NCBI RefSeq assembly: GCF_921293095.1
Contig: NC_060246.1
Location: forward strand, 112,262,941-112,326,940
DNA from: Ischnura elegans
Taxonomy: Eukaryota; Arthropoda; Insecta; Odonata; Coenagrionidae
Direction of reading: 5' to 3'
DNA: 64,000 bases
Made by a program: the position numbers and the translations under genes. Of the stretch, positions 12,780-23,811 are shown piece by piece. Within the stretch, counting starts at the first letter, position 1. Every line of letters starts with the position of its first letter. Below the pieces are notes generated by a model. The model saw only the letters and a program-made list of their open reading frames with translations. It was not told where the DNA came from and did no database searches.

Positions 12780-13700
12780 TTTAATGTCTTGCGTCAAGCA
12801 CCTTCTGAGAAACAACAGTTTTTGTTTTGTTATCAGGCGCAAGATGAAGCGGATGAAGCTAAATAAATATAGCGCAGCAAAGCAGTGACGCAGCGAGGGG
12901 AGGTTTTTGGGGATAACCCCCCCCCCCCCCCCCAAGAGCTTAGAGAATTTTTTAATGAAAGATTTTGTTATTAATATTAGGGGGACGGATGACTAACAAA
13001 CAAAACATATTTAACTTTTCTCACAGCCACAAAACCCACTATTTTGAACCATTTATCTTAAAAAATGTCTGGGGGAAGTGCCCCCACACTTCCCGCTTAC
13101 CTTAGCTAGTTTTCTATACCCTACAGACCCGTGGTATTAGCTGCGCCCGAAACCCCCTATCCTAGCTACGCACTTGAAGCGAAGGAAGAAATACAGATGA
13201 TGGTTTATCGACTCGTGAACATAGCACGCTAAATTGACCATGAGAAAATCATGGGTTTTCATTTGCACATGAGCACAAACAACACAAAAACTGAAAGAAT
13301 GACCATGCGATTTTTTAATCGTTATCACGAATGCAACACGAATTGTAAATTGAATACGTTTAAGCTCAAAAGGGCATATGAGTTGAGATCATGGAATCTA
13401 CGGAATGAGGACTTCCTAACCTTTGAATTTTCCTTTGAGTAAAGTTGCGTGAATCACATTCATCACCAATTTTTTTAATGATCAAACACGTTCCGTTGGA
13501 TAGTTATGGTTGGTTTAGGCTTCGAAAGATCATGAGCACAGAAACTACATTTTTCTGTAAATCGTGCCTTGGTAAGCCAGGTACGTCCAAGGACTTAAAA
13601 TATTTAGATAGATAGTTGGTGATTTCGTCTTCGTTTGTTACACATTTAAAAGATTCGAATCCATGCAGAGTACGAACTATTTGAATTTACCTCGTTTTAG
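12780..13700 (-). pseudogene. Helitron PIF1-like helicase C-terminal remnant
   Basis: Across three frames on the - strand the order of conserved helicase segments is intact: SLDVPGLPRHDLQ, then LSNGTCLIIKKIGDE, then PFELKRIQFTIRVAF followed by ITIKKSHGHSF (family: AFAMTINKSQGQSF), then FSHGQ-SVLCSRVDKPSS (family: FSHGQLYVACSRV). After the nested hAT insertion comes DNKTKTVVSQKVL. These are the C-terminal motifs of the superfamily-1 helicase of Helitron RepHel proteins. Frameshifts and stops are numerous. The Walker A motif and the Rep nuclease are not present. Confidence 0.75.
12883..13176 (+). mobile_element. hAT-like family C element inside Helitron helicase
   Basis: It begins CAGTGACGCAGC, carries a 17-base C run, and ends CCTAGCTACGCACTTG, an altered version of the family end TAGTTACGCCACTG. 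Flanks CAGCAAAG and AAGCGAAG match at 6 of 8. The Helitron helicase reading resumes on each side, so the insertion came after the Helitron. Confidence 0.65.
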
Positions 13701-14289
13701 TCATCCACATCTTCGTTCTTGCTCGCTAAATCAACCATCTTTGATTCTTTTGGTGATCAATCATATCCTGGAACTCTTAAATTTGCAATCATTCCAAGGA
13801 AATGAGTTAAAACTACTCGATTCCTCGACAGGAACACGGACATTACCGTTTGTCAACAATTGCTTGGAGATTTGTTTACAAACACGGTAGTGAAGTGTCA
13901 ACTCGAGCTGGGCCACGGCTGGGCTTACAATCAGCTCGAATTAAATTTAAAAAATGTAATTTCAATTTAATTAATATTTTGAATATATTTAGTAATTAAA
14001 ATGTTATATTGTTACTAAATTCAGTTATTAAAGTGGTAAAAACAAAACAAATTATTTAATTTGTAGTTTTGACCGACTTATCAATTGTTGTGTTACTATA
14101 ACTCCTAAAAGCATGTCCATAGGAAAGAGATGAATTTTTTTTGTGAAATTATCCTTTTTTAATGGCCTATATGTTAACCCCGCCTGAGACGAATCCAAAG
14201 AACCAAATCTCATTGAAATCGGTGCAGCCGTTCTCGAGTTATAAGTGTTCTAACTAACACGATTTTCGACTTTCTTTTATATATATAGA

Positions 14290-15639
14290 TTGCAAATTAC
14301 AGGAACAAAAACAACGGGAATGCCAAGCGCTCAAAGTTGGGAAACTTCATTTTACGCGCAAAAAAACGGGTACTTTTTTGAGAAAAAATTAAGTACATGA
14401 AATAATATCGAGCGGAAGATTTTTTAAAGTACATGATACAACGTAGAAATGATTTCTCTTTCGTATGATTTTTGTTGCATAAAAATTGATTTCTTCGTTT
14501 AGACGCTAAAGCTCCTCAAACTCATGTATGTTGCTTTTTTTACAGATAGTAGTGAGGTTAGATTCTCTTGGGGTGGGTGACGTCTCTTTTCCACGAGATG
14601 CTTGCATTCACGCACGATCGCCACCTTCCTTGGGTGCATCTGGCGCTCACTACTCCCTTCAGCTGCTCCTCAAACCGATCCCCCTCCACTTTAATTCGAG
14701 GCGCATCCGATAGGGGGCAGGTGCGTGGAAGACGACCGATGTCGCGCTTCCTCGCGCGAAAGCAACGGCTCCTCCTAGGATTTTTTTTAGAAAAAAATAG
14801 AGAAAAAAATGAAAATAAAAAAACGCGGTCCGTAATTTCTGCGCGAAGCAGAGCGGAATGGGGGAAAAAGGGGCAAAATTTCTATTTCACCTCGCGTGTG
14901 CTCAGTTCGCCGTCCTGCTAGAAATGAGAATCAATCGTTAATAGGCCTAGTATGGGGAAGATGGTGAAATAGCCTTCTGCAAGCATTTAAGCTATGTTTG
15001 TGAGCATGGGATCGGTATCAAATGGGCTGTTGACCCGGATACGAAATCGCAATGCATAAAAATAATTCGGTGGATAGAGGGTGTGCTTGATAGTGATCGA
15101 AATTAGTCCTGCTTTCATTTCTAACGGTTAATTCTGTTTGAATTCCACGTACGGATTATATTGTATGTGAAGATTTTCATGATTCCGACAGTATGAGCCA
15201 TCGTGGTGAGTCGTTGGAGTAGAAAATCTCAAATACAACTGTTCACGATCACGGTGCTATCACTCGGAATCAACTGTTTGTTCCCTATGAAAAACGATCG
15301 GAATGATTCCAATCGATGTCAAGTATATCCCCGATGGAAGGGAAAGATGTGCGTCGGCGAAAAAGTAATCTACATCATTCTCTCATAAGTTTAAAATTGA
15401 AAATCTCGAAAGTTTCCGCCCTTTTATCATAAAAGTTGCTGTAGAAATGCGGTGCTGCATAAAAAAATGAGGAAAATCAAATGATCGACGGTGTGAACAA
15501 TAGGTGGACCTCAGAAGTTTAGGAGAAAAGGTAATCCTAATGAAAACGTTTCTAAGAAGGCGGGGCAACTTAATAAATCATATCTTGAGGAATGAAAGCC
15601 TTATTAACACAATCGTCGAGGGATAAGTGGATGGCTAAA
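14290..15639. other. No gene recognised
   Basis: A CpG-rich patch at 14.57-14.92 kb has overlapping 61- and 117-codon frames without a domain. The rest is AT-rich. Confidence 0.45.
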
Positions 15640-15785
15640 ACGGAATAGGAAACGGAAACGGAACACATTGGACAATATATATGTGTATGAAGGAGGCATT
15701 GAATGATGTGAAAGAGGAGGAATACTGTGGTGTGAAAAGGTTAGCAGACAGGAGAATTGAGTGAAGACCTGCGTCGAACCAATCT
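15640..15785 (+). pseudogene. LINE ORF 3'-terminal fragment
   Basis: One frame gives MKEALNDVKEEEYCGVKRLA, then DRRIE-stop-RPASNQS, matching the last residues of LINE ORFs that end SYxEMKRLAEDRxEWRxASNQS. The TGA replaces a Trp codon. The fragment runs into CAATCTTAAGATT. Confidence 0.55.
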
Positions 15786-15796
15786 TAAGATTATCC

Positions 15797-15919
15797 CTGC
15801 ATTCTCTTCGGATTTTCACCGCGTCCGTTGTGTTTTGGCGACAACAGTTTCGCTGGCATTGCAGTCAGCGTCTTCAGGTCGAAGGTGAGGTAACTCGGAA
15901 AAACCCGAAGAGAATGCAG
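15797..15919. mobile_element. 123-bp inverted-repeat element
   Basis: A perfect 15-bp inverted repeat (CTGCATTCTCTTCGG at 15797-15811; complement at 15905-15919) continues weakly inward (TTTT/AAAA). The centre holds GACAACAGTTTCGCTGGCAT and GCGTCTTCAGG, a motif repeated near 21.93 kb. It lies in the 3' tail of a LINE fragment. Confidence 0.55.
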
Positions 15920-15957
15920 AGATCATCTAATCAACGCCGCGAAAATTTTCGAACCTA

Positions 15958-16007
15958 CAATCTTAAGATTGTTTTTTTATATCAATCATTAACCAATCTT
16001 AAGATTG
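15958..16007. repeat. Paired 14-bp palindromes
   Basis: The perfect palindrome CAATCTTAAGATTG occurs at 15958-15971 and 15994-16007, and a partial copy (CAATCTTAAGATTA) at 15780. They sit near LINE 3' remnants and may be target-site or tail sequence of that family. Confidence 0.7.
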
Positions 16008-16211
16008 ATTGACCAGCGATGATGATGTATGATATACCTACATAGGTAGAAGGATGAATTTGAGCGTTTAATATTGTAGCCTCAGATATAATGTGAAAGA
16101 AATACATACTTGCATATAATCTCATCATTTTACCAGCTTTTCGTGACAATTTACGAGCCAATTCAGTGTTTATAAGGCTTTGATGTCATGATGTATCAAT
16201 GAGTTAGTGAA

Positions 16212-16290
16212 AAAGTGTGAAAAGATTAGCTGATGGGATAATTGTGTGGAGAGTTGTATCGTTGACCAGTGATGATGCAGGATGCTTGTA
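16212..16290 (+). pseudogene. Second LINE ORF 3'-terminal scrap
   Basis: VKRLADGIIVWRVVSLTSDD repeats the KRLADxxIEWR-SNQSDD ending seen at 15.7 kb. This suggests two copies of the same family in tandem or a duplicated tail. Confidence 0.4.
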
Positions 16291-16399
16291 TTCGTACAGA
16301 AGCATTAAGATGGCTGAATTCTTTCCGTTTTGCTATAGAGAATCCATTAGTCTCGTGGTTTACTCCCTCTCCTGCCGGAAACGTAAAATTCCTTTTTAC

Positions 16400-16640
16400 A
16401 ATGTGGAATTTAGTCTTTCGTGTTCGTGTCGGCTCTCCCGAGCGTTTTGTGTTGTGCGGAGGTGGTGTTTGTGACCTCGGCATCCGCCGCGGTCACTGCC
16501 TCTTTCGGGGTCCGTCGCCGATGCCGCGATTGCGGAACACGGCCCGTGTGGACACGGGAGGGTGAGTTCCGCTGCCTCGCGTGCGCGTGTCCCTGCGCAG
16601 AAACTGAGGTCATTCCTCCGCACGACCCAGCCCAGACTCT
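16400..16640. other. CpG-rich island
   Basis: CpG dinucleotides are dense (CGGCATCCGCCGCGGTC, GTCGCCGATGCCGCGATTGC) against a CpG-poor background. GGGAGG|GTGAGT near 16561 is a strong donor. An open frame with RRCRDCGTRP spans it, but no family is recognised. It might be an untranslated first exon or promoter. Confidence 0.25.
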
Positions 16641-16985
16641 TGTGCCCAGCTGCCCTTATATCCCCTCAGGATACGACGTGTGCTACATCCACATAATATC
16701 TTACGAGCCACATCATGAGTGTTTGGCAGGGGGTGCGTATACTCCAACATGCTGCATTATGTATGCTACGTCTTCGTAGCCATCGATAAAAAGGCCGTAG
16801 CACCTACACATGCTAGCTGGTGGTGTGAACTCTCACCCATCCTGCATTGCTACATGCATGTGGACACCAACACTGCAAAAATGTAAAATTATTAAGTGGA
16901 TGAATATCCATGCAGTTGCATAAGACTAGGTACAATGTAGGCGATGAATCAGTATAAAAGTGTGTATTGGGAAATGCCAGATTAT

Positions 16986-17378
16986 GGGGCTTACATAAAT
17001 TACATCAAGCATTTAGGGGGGGAGGGGTCAAGTTGATTATCACCCAATCTCACGGAAGGGGGAAGGAGGGGTCCTGGCAAGTATCGCGTATTTTTTTCTT
17101 CAAGAAGACGCGTGAAATATGATTCTAGAGTACAATCTTAGTAGTGTTAAATACTAGTTTTAACTAATCTTAAATAAAAATAATTTAACAAATTATATTA
17201 ATAATAAATTAAACGCAATTGAGCGTAGATTAACGTATTTACCCAGAAAATACGCATTTTGAACAATCTTACGTGACATAAGAGGGAGGGGATCGAGCCA
17301 AATCTCACGATATATCACCAAGGGGAAGGAGGGATAAAAAAATCGCCAAAATCACCTCACGTAATTAATGGACACCCC
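16986..17378. mobile_element. 393-bp TIR element
   Basis: The left end GGGGCTTACATAAATTACAT and the reverse complement of the right end GGGGTGTCCATTAATTACGT share about 15 of the first 21 bases, and AT flanks both. Inside, two direct copies of a GGAGGGG...CAATCTCACG...GGGGAAGGAGG block occur at about 17022-17075 and 17282-17335. The superfamily is not assigned. Confidence 0.6.
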
Positions 17379-18961
17379 ATATAGTAGTATAGGTTTTGTA
17401 GTTTTGGGGGAGGATAGATTGGCTTGTATAATACACCACGCCAGTTGGTTACATGAATTTTTTTTAATAGCATGAACATATTTTAGATAAAAAAATGGCT
17501 ACATTTAATAGTTGTTACAGAAGTCTTTTAGCTTTTTCACGCAAATGAAGGTAAATAATAATAGGTTGGCTAGAGGAGACAAGTTCTGGGAATGTGGTTT
17601 CTATCCCCATCTACTATTATAGCATCACTGTTTCTAACCGTTATGGTATAAGTCTAAAGTAGAGCTTAACTCGTAAGTTATGATAACCGCAAGTATTTTG
17701 AGGTAGATGTTTATGTAATTGTATTGTTCATATATAACAATTCGACTAGTGGTTTTTTAAGTCACCTTTCCATGTGGTATAATTTTAAGCTGCGGAAATG
17801 TACCCGGCTTTTTTTCTGCTCGACACGTCGTGTAAAATTAAAATTTTGACGGCTTCTAGGTGAAATATCTAGTGTTTTAATGTATAAATGTTTTTTTTAT
17901 AATTATGGAGAATATTTTGTTTTTCCTCGTCAATGTTTCTGAATTATATTGTCATCCACATGGTCGATATGCACAATTTGAATTTATAGTGGAGTAATAT
18001 GTGGGCGTATGATGCTTCTGCGTAAGTGCTTATTTTCATGTGTGCGGTGAGCAAATATGGCTTTTTGAGTATACTAGCACGTGTCTGTAAAGTTTAAATA
18101 AAAAAAAACGTGTTCTTTGCCATTTATAAATGTCTACATTAAACATACCCACCATTGTATTGTTTCATAAAATACCTGAGTAAAATAAGTCACCAGGGGT
18201 AGTGTACGAACAGTGGAATACTATTTCAATAATAAAATAATTAATATGCAATGATTTTTACTCGCACAATCATGTTTATATTTTCTTCATATTAATTTGG
18301 CAAAACAACCACACACTAGGGTAAAATTGTGGTGTATAATATTCGCGACCGATTGGCGTAGCTTTTTGGGATATTGTTTTGTGATAGTACCTTTGGTTAG
18401 TCTTCTGAAGTTTATTTTCAGCATGGTGTTCCATATGAGTGCTATTAATAATTCAGCTTGTAATCTAGATCCAGAGAGAGTTACTGTTTACTGGGAGGTA
18501 GAACTTGATACTTATATACATAAATGAAATACTTGTGCAGATACTTCTATTCCAAATTGTAATCTTTCGCGGACGGTGACAGGAGTCCGCGTTTTTTAAT
18601 AGTTTCTCTGGATGCTGCCGATGTTGCGTCCTCTTTCCACCGCTGCGATTTCACGTCGACCATATGAGTGGCTGGGAGGTTGTTGGTGCATTCCCTCACG
18701 TTTTTACTCGCCCTCTCGAAGCGTTGTCCTCCCGTACTATCCCTCACCCCTCTCGTCCCGAAACAGGCCGTTTGTCACGAAGGGTACTTAAGGGTACTTA
18801 ATAGGTGACCGAAACATTTAGAAGGGTAGATGACTTGCAGGATATCTTTATTAATGTAGATATTTACACTATTTATTGATATACCTACGTATTCAGGTTA
18901 GTACAGATGTCTTTTCTAGTTGACGTGTGGACTACCTCATTCGTCCATGATTTATCTTACC
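17379..18961. other. No gene recognised
   Basis: AT-rich unique DNA with a short direct repeat AGGGTACTTA x2 at about 18782. A GC-richer patch at 18.57-18.77 kb has no motif. Confidence 0.5.
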
Positions 18962-19440
18962 TTACCTATTAGGGCGCTCAAACCCCAGAAGGTTATTGGC
19001 CTCGCCATCAACACCTCGCCACCTCTCTTGATCCTGCGTCCAATCGACTTCTGCTCCAACTCTTCTGATGTCTTTTAAGATTTGGTCCTTCAAGCGAAGC
19101 TGTGGTCGACCCTGAAGTCGCTTTCCTCTTGACAATCTTTCTCATACAGCTTTTATCATTGTGGTATGTTCTCTCCTGCCCACCTGAGTCTTCTACGTTT
19201 TATCTGTGCTACTAGGCCTGGGTCTTAAAACGGCATAAATTAATCTTAAAATTTATATTTGTGTACGCTATCAGCTTTTTCAGTCTGCTTTCACAATGCC
19301 TGCATTTCTGGCCCATACAAGACAGCAGGTTGTATAATGGTTTTATTGACCCGTAGTTACTTCTTTATTGAGAGTATTTTGCTTTTTAAAAGCCCTCAGA
19401 AAGCCCATTAACTTCTGTTAGCATTTATTACTTAATCTAC
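18962..19440 (-). pseudogene. LINE ORF C-terminal fragment
   Basis: The - strand gives LRVNKTIIQPAVLYG (family YKTLIQPVLLYGxE), RRLRWAGE, SRGKRLQGRPQLRLKDQIL and IRRVGAEVDWTQDQERWRG, then GEANNLLGFERPNR. This is the order of the ORF end in many arthropod non-LTR elements: AxLYGxExW, RRLRWxGH, GRPxxRWxD and W-x-DRxxWR. Stops and frame breaks are frequent. Confidence 0.7.
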
Positions 19441-20994
19441 ATGTATCTCTTCTCATTTTCTCCATTTCCTTTTAGATTTTTTCTAGCACTCCCCCATTCA
19501 CCATTTTCCTAATATTTCACTGCCGGACGTCCTTCATATTATTACAAAAGGTATCTGCGATACTCGTCAAAAATTGCTAAAAGTGCACAGAGAGAGGGTA
19601 ACGCAGCGTTATCATGAGTTAGGCTGGCAGACGCAAAGGGATCGGAGGGTACTTGCTTGGCTTAGTTAGATTGCTTGAACAGATCTCTTTCAGGGCGACA
19701 CGGGGAACATCATCATAGAATTTGGCGATGTTTCCAGGTGCGATCGAAATTAAAAAAACGAGAGAGATATTTTTCTTAAGTGATAGTCTTAGGAATTCGT
19801 TTTGCCCCGAACGATCAAGGAGTGCAATAAACGGAACTCCTTTATCAGATCACTCCAACTCGCCCATGCTAATAAACTATAGAATGTTATTGATTCTGCA
19901 ATTAGGCAAAAAATATATTTATAATAAAAAATAATAATAACGTGTGGACTTATTCTAGGTGAAAATATTGTAAAATTCAAAAATAAAAATTTCCTGACTC
20001 TACTCATCTTTTGTTAGAATGTACGTTTCTGCTATCACAACACACTACACTCACAATACAAACATATGCGCAAAAAATGCATTGTAATGTCCGCTGGCTG
20101 GTTGGGGTAGACATGGCTTTACCGGTACATCTTAAACACGCCTACGGTGCGTCACCCTAATGTGAAGTAAGTCATAAATGTTTATTGAATTTTCACAATT
20201 TTATCAGTTTTTTGTTGCATTGTTATGCCTTTTATTTTTTTGATCAGTTTTTATATGGCTTTTCTTCTATTGAATTTTTTTCCACAGTTTTATTTTTTTG
20301 CATTTTTACAATATTTTTTTCTGTCCAGTTTAAAATTTTTTCAATGTGTTACTTTCGCAAAGGCTGAAAGCCAAATGCAGGACAAAATGGAAGTACACTG
20401 ATATAATAAATGCAATAATAATTAAAGAAAGCAAAGGCATAGGAAAGAATACGGTATTCCTAACACCCGCCTCCGCACCTCTTATGAGGCAGCTTACGCA
20501 AAAGCATGCACTAATACTTCGAAAGAAAAATTTGTTCAACCTCGGGAATGACTTCTAGGTTTTGGGCATTATTTTATCCTCATGAAATCACGCGAAGTCC
20601 GTGAGCGTCGTGAATCAACACGTGAAAATTAAATAGAATTGCGGTGCGTGAGTGTGCGCGTTGCAAAAGACCGAGGGATTGACTGTCACGCAAACGACCC
20701 CCTAGCCAACCAGGCACGACTCGTCAAATTAGGCAGGTCACGACATTTGACATGAAAGCAATGTCTAAATTATTTTAAAGCCATTTGATGGGATTTGACG
20801 TGAAGCAACGTGAAATCGTGAAGCAAGCGTGAAAATGGAAATGTAATTGGCGGAAAAAGATAATGAAACTTTGAGGCGGGAACGGAGCGCTCGCTGATTA
20901 GATGTATTTCTGTGTTGGAGAAATTTCGGCTTTGCCGACGAGTCGACTCCTCCAAATACCATGCCGACATTTTCCTTCGGAGTAATTTTGTTAA
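19441..20994. other. No gene recognised
   Basis: AT-rich with T-rich runs at 20.2-20.35 kb. No element ends or domains are seen. Confidence 0.5.
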
Positions 20995-21250
20995 ATCGTA
21001 CAGTGGACGCGACCGACAGCTGAGGTCATTTGGGCCATGAAGGGAGGGTGCGAGAGGAAGGGTGGAGAGAAACCCGGCGTCGATGTTAGCTTGCTCAAGG
21101 CTCCAAGGGGACCACGACTTAACGTTCTATCCGACGGATGGAGTGTCGTGCTGTTAGTGTCCTCCACCAATCACTCAAGCAGGGATCGGGCATTATGTGA
21201 AAAATCACGTCCATGGCTGGGATTTGATTCCGGACCCACTGGATGAGAAG
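20995..21250 (+). repeat. Dispersed repeat D
   Basis: CGACCGACAGCTGAGGTCAT starts a block that continues with GAGAAACCCGGCGTCGATGT, AAGGGGACCACGACTTAACG, CCTCCACCAATCACTCAAGC, AGGGATCGGGCAT and GGGATTTGATTCCGGACCC. The same order of motifs occurs at 33.9-34.15 kb. The last motif is box-B-like, so a tRNA-related SINE in reverse is possible. Confidence 0.6.
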
Positions 21251-21487
21251 ACAAAACGCCAGGCACTTGGGGAATATTACAATATGGGATTCTGAAGTTG
21301 GCCCCTGGATGTGTTGTTGTCCAACGCCCTTTTCTATCGATTTACAGTAGTCGCCACTCCCGTCACTGGCGACACAGAGATCTTAATAAATGGGGAAAAA
21401 ACATTAAATAGGGCTATTCTTCATGATATAATTTATCATACTGACATATCTTTAATGCTATTCCTCTCTAGCGAAAAATTCTATGGT

Positions 21488-21640
21488 AAAAGTTGAGAAT
21501 CGATAGATCGCTGAATCGCGTCATCGCCGAGATGCGGGCACTTTGGGAAACGGATTGAAATGCGCCCTTGAGTAGCGACACAAATCAAGCTTCTACGGGA
21601 TGGAAAGAGGCCTCCCACATGTAATCCCATGGCTGTCTCC
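21488..21640 (+). repeat. Dispersed repeat F
   Basis: GATCGCTGAATCGCGTCATC, GGGAAACGGATTGAAATGCG, CAAGCTTCTACGGGATGG and AGGCCTCC follow the order of the 32.5-kb copy. Confidence 0.5.
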
Positions 21641-21924
21641 TCAGAGGAGGAATTAGTCGGTAATCGCATTCTCACGTACGGCAGTCAAACCGTGACGGTG
21701 ACGACAAGTTTCGTCCGGCACATGATAATGCAACATGCAAACTGAGTGTTTACCGTATGCATTGCCGTTTTAAATACCTATTTACATCTGGACTCGTGAA
21801 GTTCAGGTCTTTCGCTCGAAAGTTATGCACGGGTGGCCTGAGTTGCTTGGTGCTGAATTCTGAATACATTGCATCGGCATCCGCTGGACATGTAGATCAA
21901 AATATTATCCGTTAGTCCATCTTT

Positions 21925-21995
21925 TTAGGCAACAGTTTTCGCCGGCATTGCAGCTGGCCTCCTAGATTTGATGAAGTACAGAGAGATGGTAACTC
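21925..21995 (+). repeat. Dispersed repeat sharing core with 15.84 kb
   Basis: AACAGTTTTCGCCGGCATTG followed by CAGC-GGCCTCC resembles the GACAACAGTTTCGCTGGCAT segment at 15838. The inverted-repeat ends found there are not seen here. Confidence 0.4.
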
Positions 21996-22057
21996 ACGTC
22001 TTTTATCCGTCGAAATTAAGCGTCTTCTTATGGTTCCATGTATGAAACCGTCCATAT

Positions 22058-22312
22058 CAGTGGTGTAACTACGGGGGGATGTATCCCCCCCGAAGTCTCA
22101 GAAAAATCTAAAAATAGTAAAAAAAATTCTGGTCTCGATTGAATGCATCTGCTTAAAGTTTAATTTTAAGTGCCAAAATGATGTAAAATGCATTTTCAGA
22201 CATGTGATTTTTCAATATGTTTCCTGAACTCCCCGTTTCCTCCGAGGAGGGTAGCACCCACTAGCCCCCCCCCCCCCCCCCCCTTCAAAGCATATTCCTA
22301 GTTACGCCACTG
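22058..22312 (+). mobile_element. hAT-like family C element
   Basis: A 255-bp element has ends CAGTGGTGTAACTA and TAGTTACGCCACTG and flanks GTCCATAT / GTCCATTT (7 of 8). A G-rich block near the 5' end and a run of 19 C near the 3' end mirror each other. It shares AAAATGATGTAAAATGCATTTTC-type interior sequence with the 3240 copy. Confidence 0.85.
22265..22283 (+). repeat. Homopolymer C(19)
   Basis: Nineteen consecutive C inside a family C element. Confidence 0.9.
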
Positions 22313-23202
22313 GTCCATTTATAGTAATAGACGCCTGACTCCGACGGATGTGTATAAAAGACGGTGGATACCACCTCTCTGCTCTTCATCGTCCGGAAGA
22401 AGCCATCTGCAATGACGGGGAAACTCTAGCTTACAAAGAGGGAGCACACGCGGTGCTTATCCCATTAACCAATCCGCAGAAATTTTACCGCAACGCGAAA
22501 GCCAACCCAATGATTTCAAGAGCCATCCTTGAACATTAGAGGGTTAAGGGAGACTACTAACAAGAAAATTGTTTAATACCACATGTGTGTGCGCGAGATA
22601 ATTATGAAGTAATTGTTAGCAAAAAAAACTCATTTTTTACAGTTTTTAGATCAATTATAAAGTGGTTTCTGAGTAAAATATGGTACTGGACCGATTTATT
22701 GTAGTGACAATATCGTCTTATTCCTCCGCTTTACTGGCTGGCAAATTGCTCCAGATGAGGGGGTAAAAGACATTAGTACAGTGACGTAAATGCTGGTGGA
22801 TTTTCGACCCTTTTATCCCATAAACATGCGAGTTAATAATATCAGCACTACTTTTATTACGCTTTAACTATGTTTAAGTTCGCTTATCTTAAAACAAATA
22901 TTTTAAAACAGAGTTAAGTTAGTGGTTGAGCAGCGCTCCGCGAACAACCTGCGTTTTTAAATGCTCGTGCATACTGTTCATATTCACCCTACAATTTTGA
23001 TTTTGTACGATGTCGTGCAGCAGTGATTTTTTACTTCGAATGCAGAGCTCAAAAAGAACAATAATCTATGGTATAGATTTTTCTCTTTGAGAAGAAAATT
23101 GTGGAATCCGAACAATAGATAGGTACGCTGTCGGTACGCTCGTAAAGTACAGAAAGTTGTGTAATGATCGAAGTTTTTTACCTCTCTCCTGTGGGCGGTA
23201 CA
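22313..23202. other. No gene recognised
   Basis: Unique AT-rich sequence up to the palindromic hAT junction at 23203. Confidence 0.5.
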
Positions 23203-23249
23203 CACCCCTGTTTTAGACTATCGCATTGCGACAGTCTAAAACAGGGGTG
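23203..23249. repeat. Palindrome joining two hAT-type ends
   Basis: CACCCCTGTTTTAGACT (23203-23219) and its exact reverse complement (23233-23249) flank a 13-base centre that contains TCGC-ATT-GCGA. The outer eight bases on each side, CACCCCTG and CAGGGGTG, are hAT-type termini pointing apart; the inner sequence is palindromic flank. Confidence 0.85.
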
Positions 23250-23811
23250 GCCTACCAAAATGATATTGCGGACCACTTCGGAGATGCATCGTAACTCGGC
23301 GGGCCGCATGTATATAAAAGTATATATCCCAATGGAATTAGATCCAATATAGATATTACTTTCAAGCGAATAATCGCAACATAGGGATTTATTATTATTG
23401 TATGCAAAAGTAATGTTACATGCAATAATAAATATTTTTCAGAGCGACGCGAAGGACAGGTTGATCTTATATCCTCACTGTATTTCAAGGCCCGGCCGAA
23501 ACGATAAATCATGAGAGAAATTTCTGAAGCCATAATTTAATAGATGAAAAAAGCGGTTTGGTTATGGTATTCGTTATCCCTCTGAACAATAAAGGAATTT
23601 CATAAATACTAGGTGGAACTCAGTACGAGGATCTCCTTTTCTTTATTTTTGCAATCGGCTGGTGTTCCAACTTCCCTCGCCATGCGCTGGTTGAGGCGGC
23701 TTCCGGGACGGTATGGAGATGTAAGCATAGATAATTTGATTGATGTTTGACTCTCGCGGGCCAGAAAAATTCTCAAGGCCGCATGCGGGCCGCGGGTTTG
23801 ATACATGCATG
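23242..23811 (+). mobile_element. hAT-like family D element, right end decayed
   Basis: It starts CAGGGGTGGCCTACCAAAAT, then GCGGACC and GGCGGGCCGCATG. Near the right it has CGGGCCAGAAAAATTCTCAA and GCGGGCCGCGGGTTTGA, the GGCC-rich subterminal pattern of hAT elements whose ends read as 'caggggtg'. The expected CACCCCTG right end is replaced by ATACATGCATG, so the boundary is approximate. Part of the interior recurs at 35.05-35.18 kb. Confidence 0.55.

Larger units (their letters stand above)
12185..14289 (-). mobile_element. Helitron with both ends, nested hAT inside
   Basis: On the - strand the element starts TCTATATATATAAAAGAAAG and ends GGCGAACTT-type sequence, GGGTCAGCTAG (read CCGGGTCAGCTAG). 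These are the TC start and CTAG end of rolling-circle Helitrons. Near the 3' end GGCG and CGCC flank a short loop, giving a weak terminal stem. The host bases are A before and T after, as expected for A^T insertion without a target duplication. It contains the C-terminal part of a PIF1-type helicase, interrupted by a hAT-like element at 12883-13176. At 2.1 kb it is a deletion derivative, since autonomous Helitrons are much longer and carry Rep plus helicase. Confidence 0.8.
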
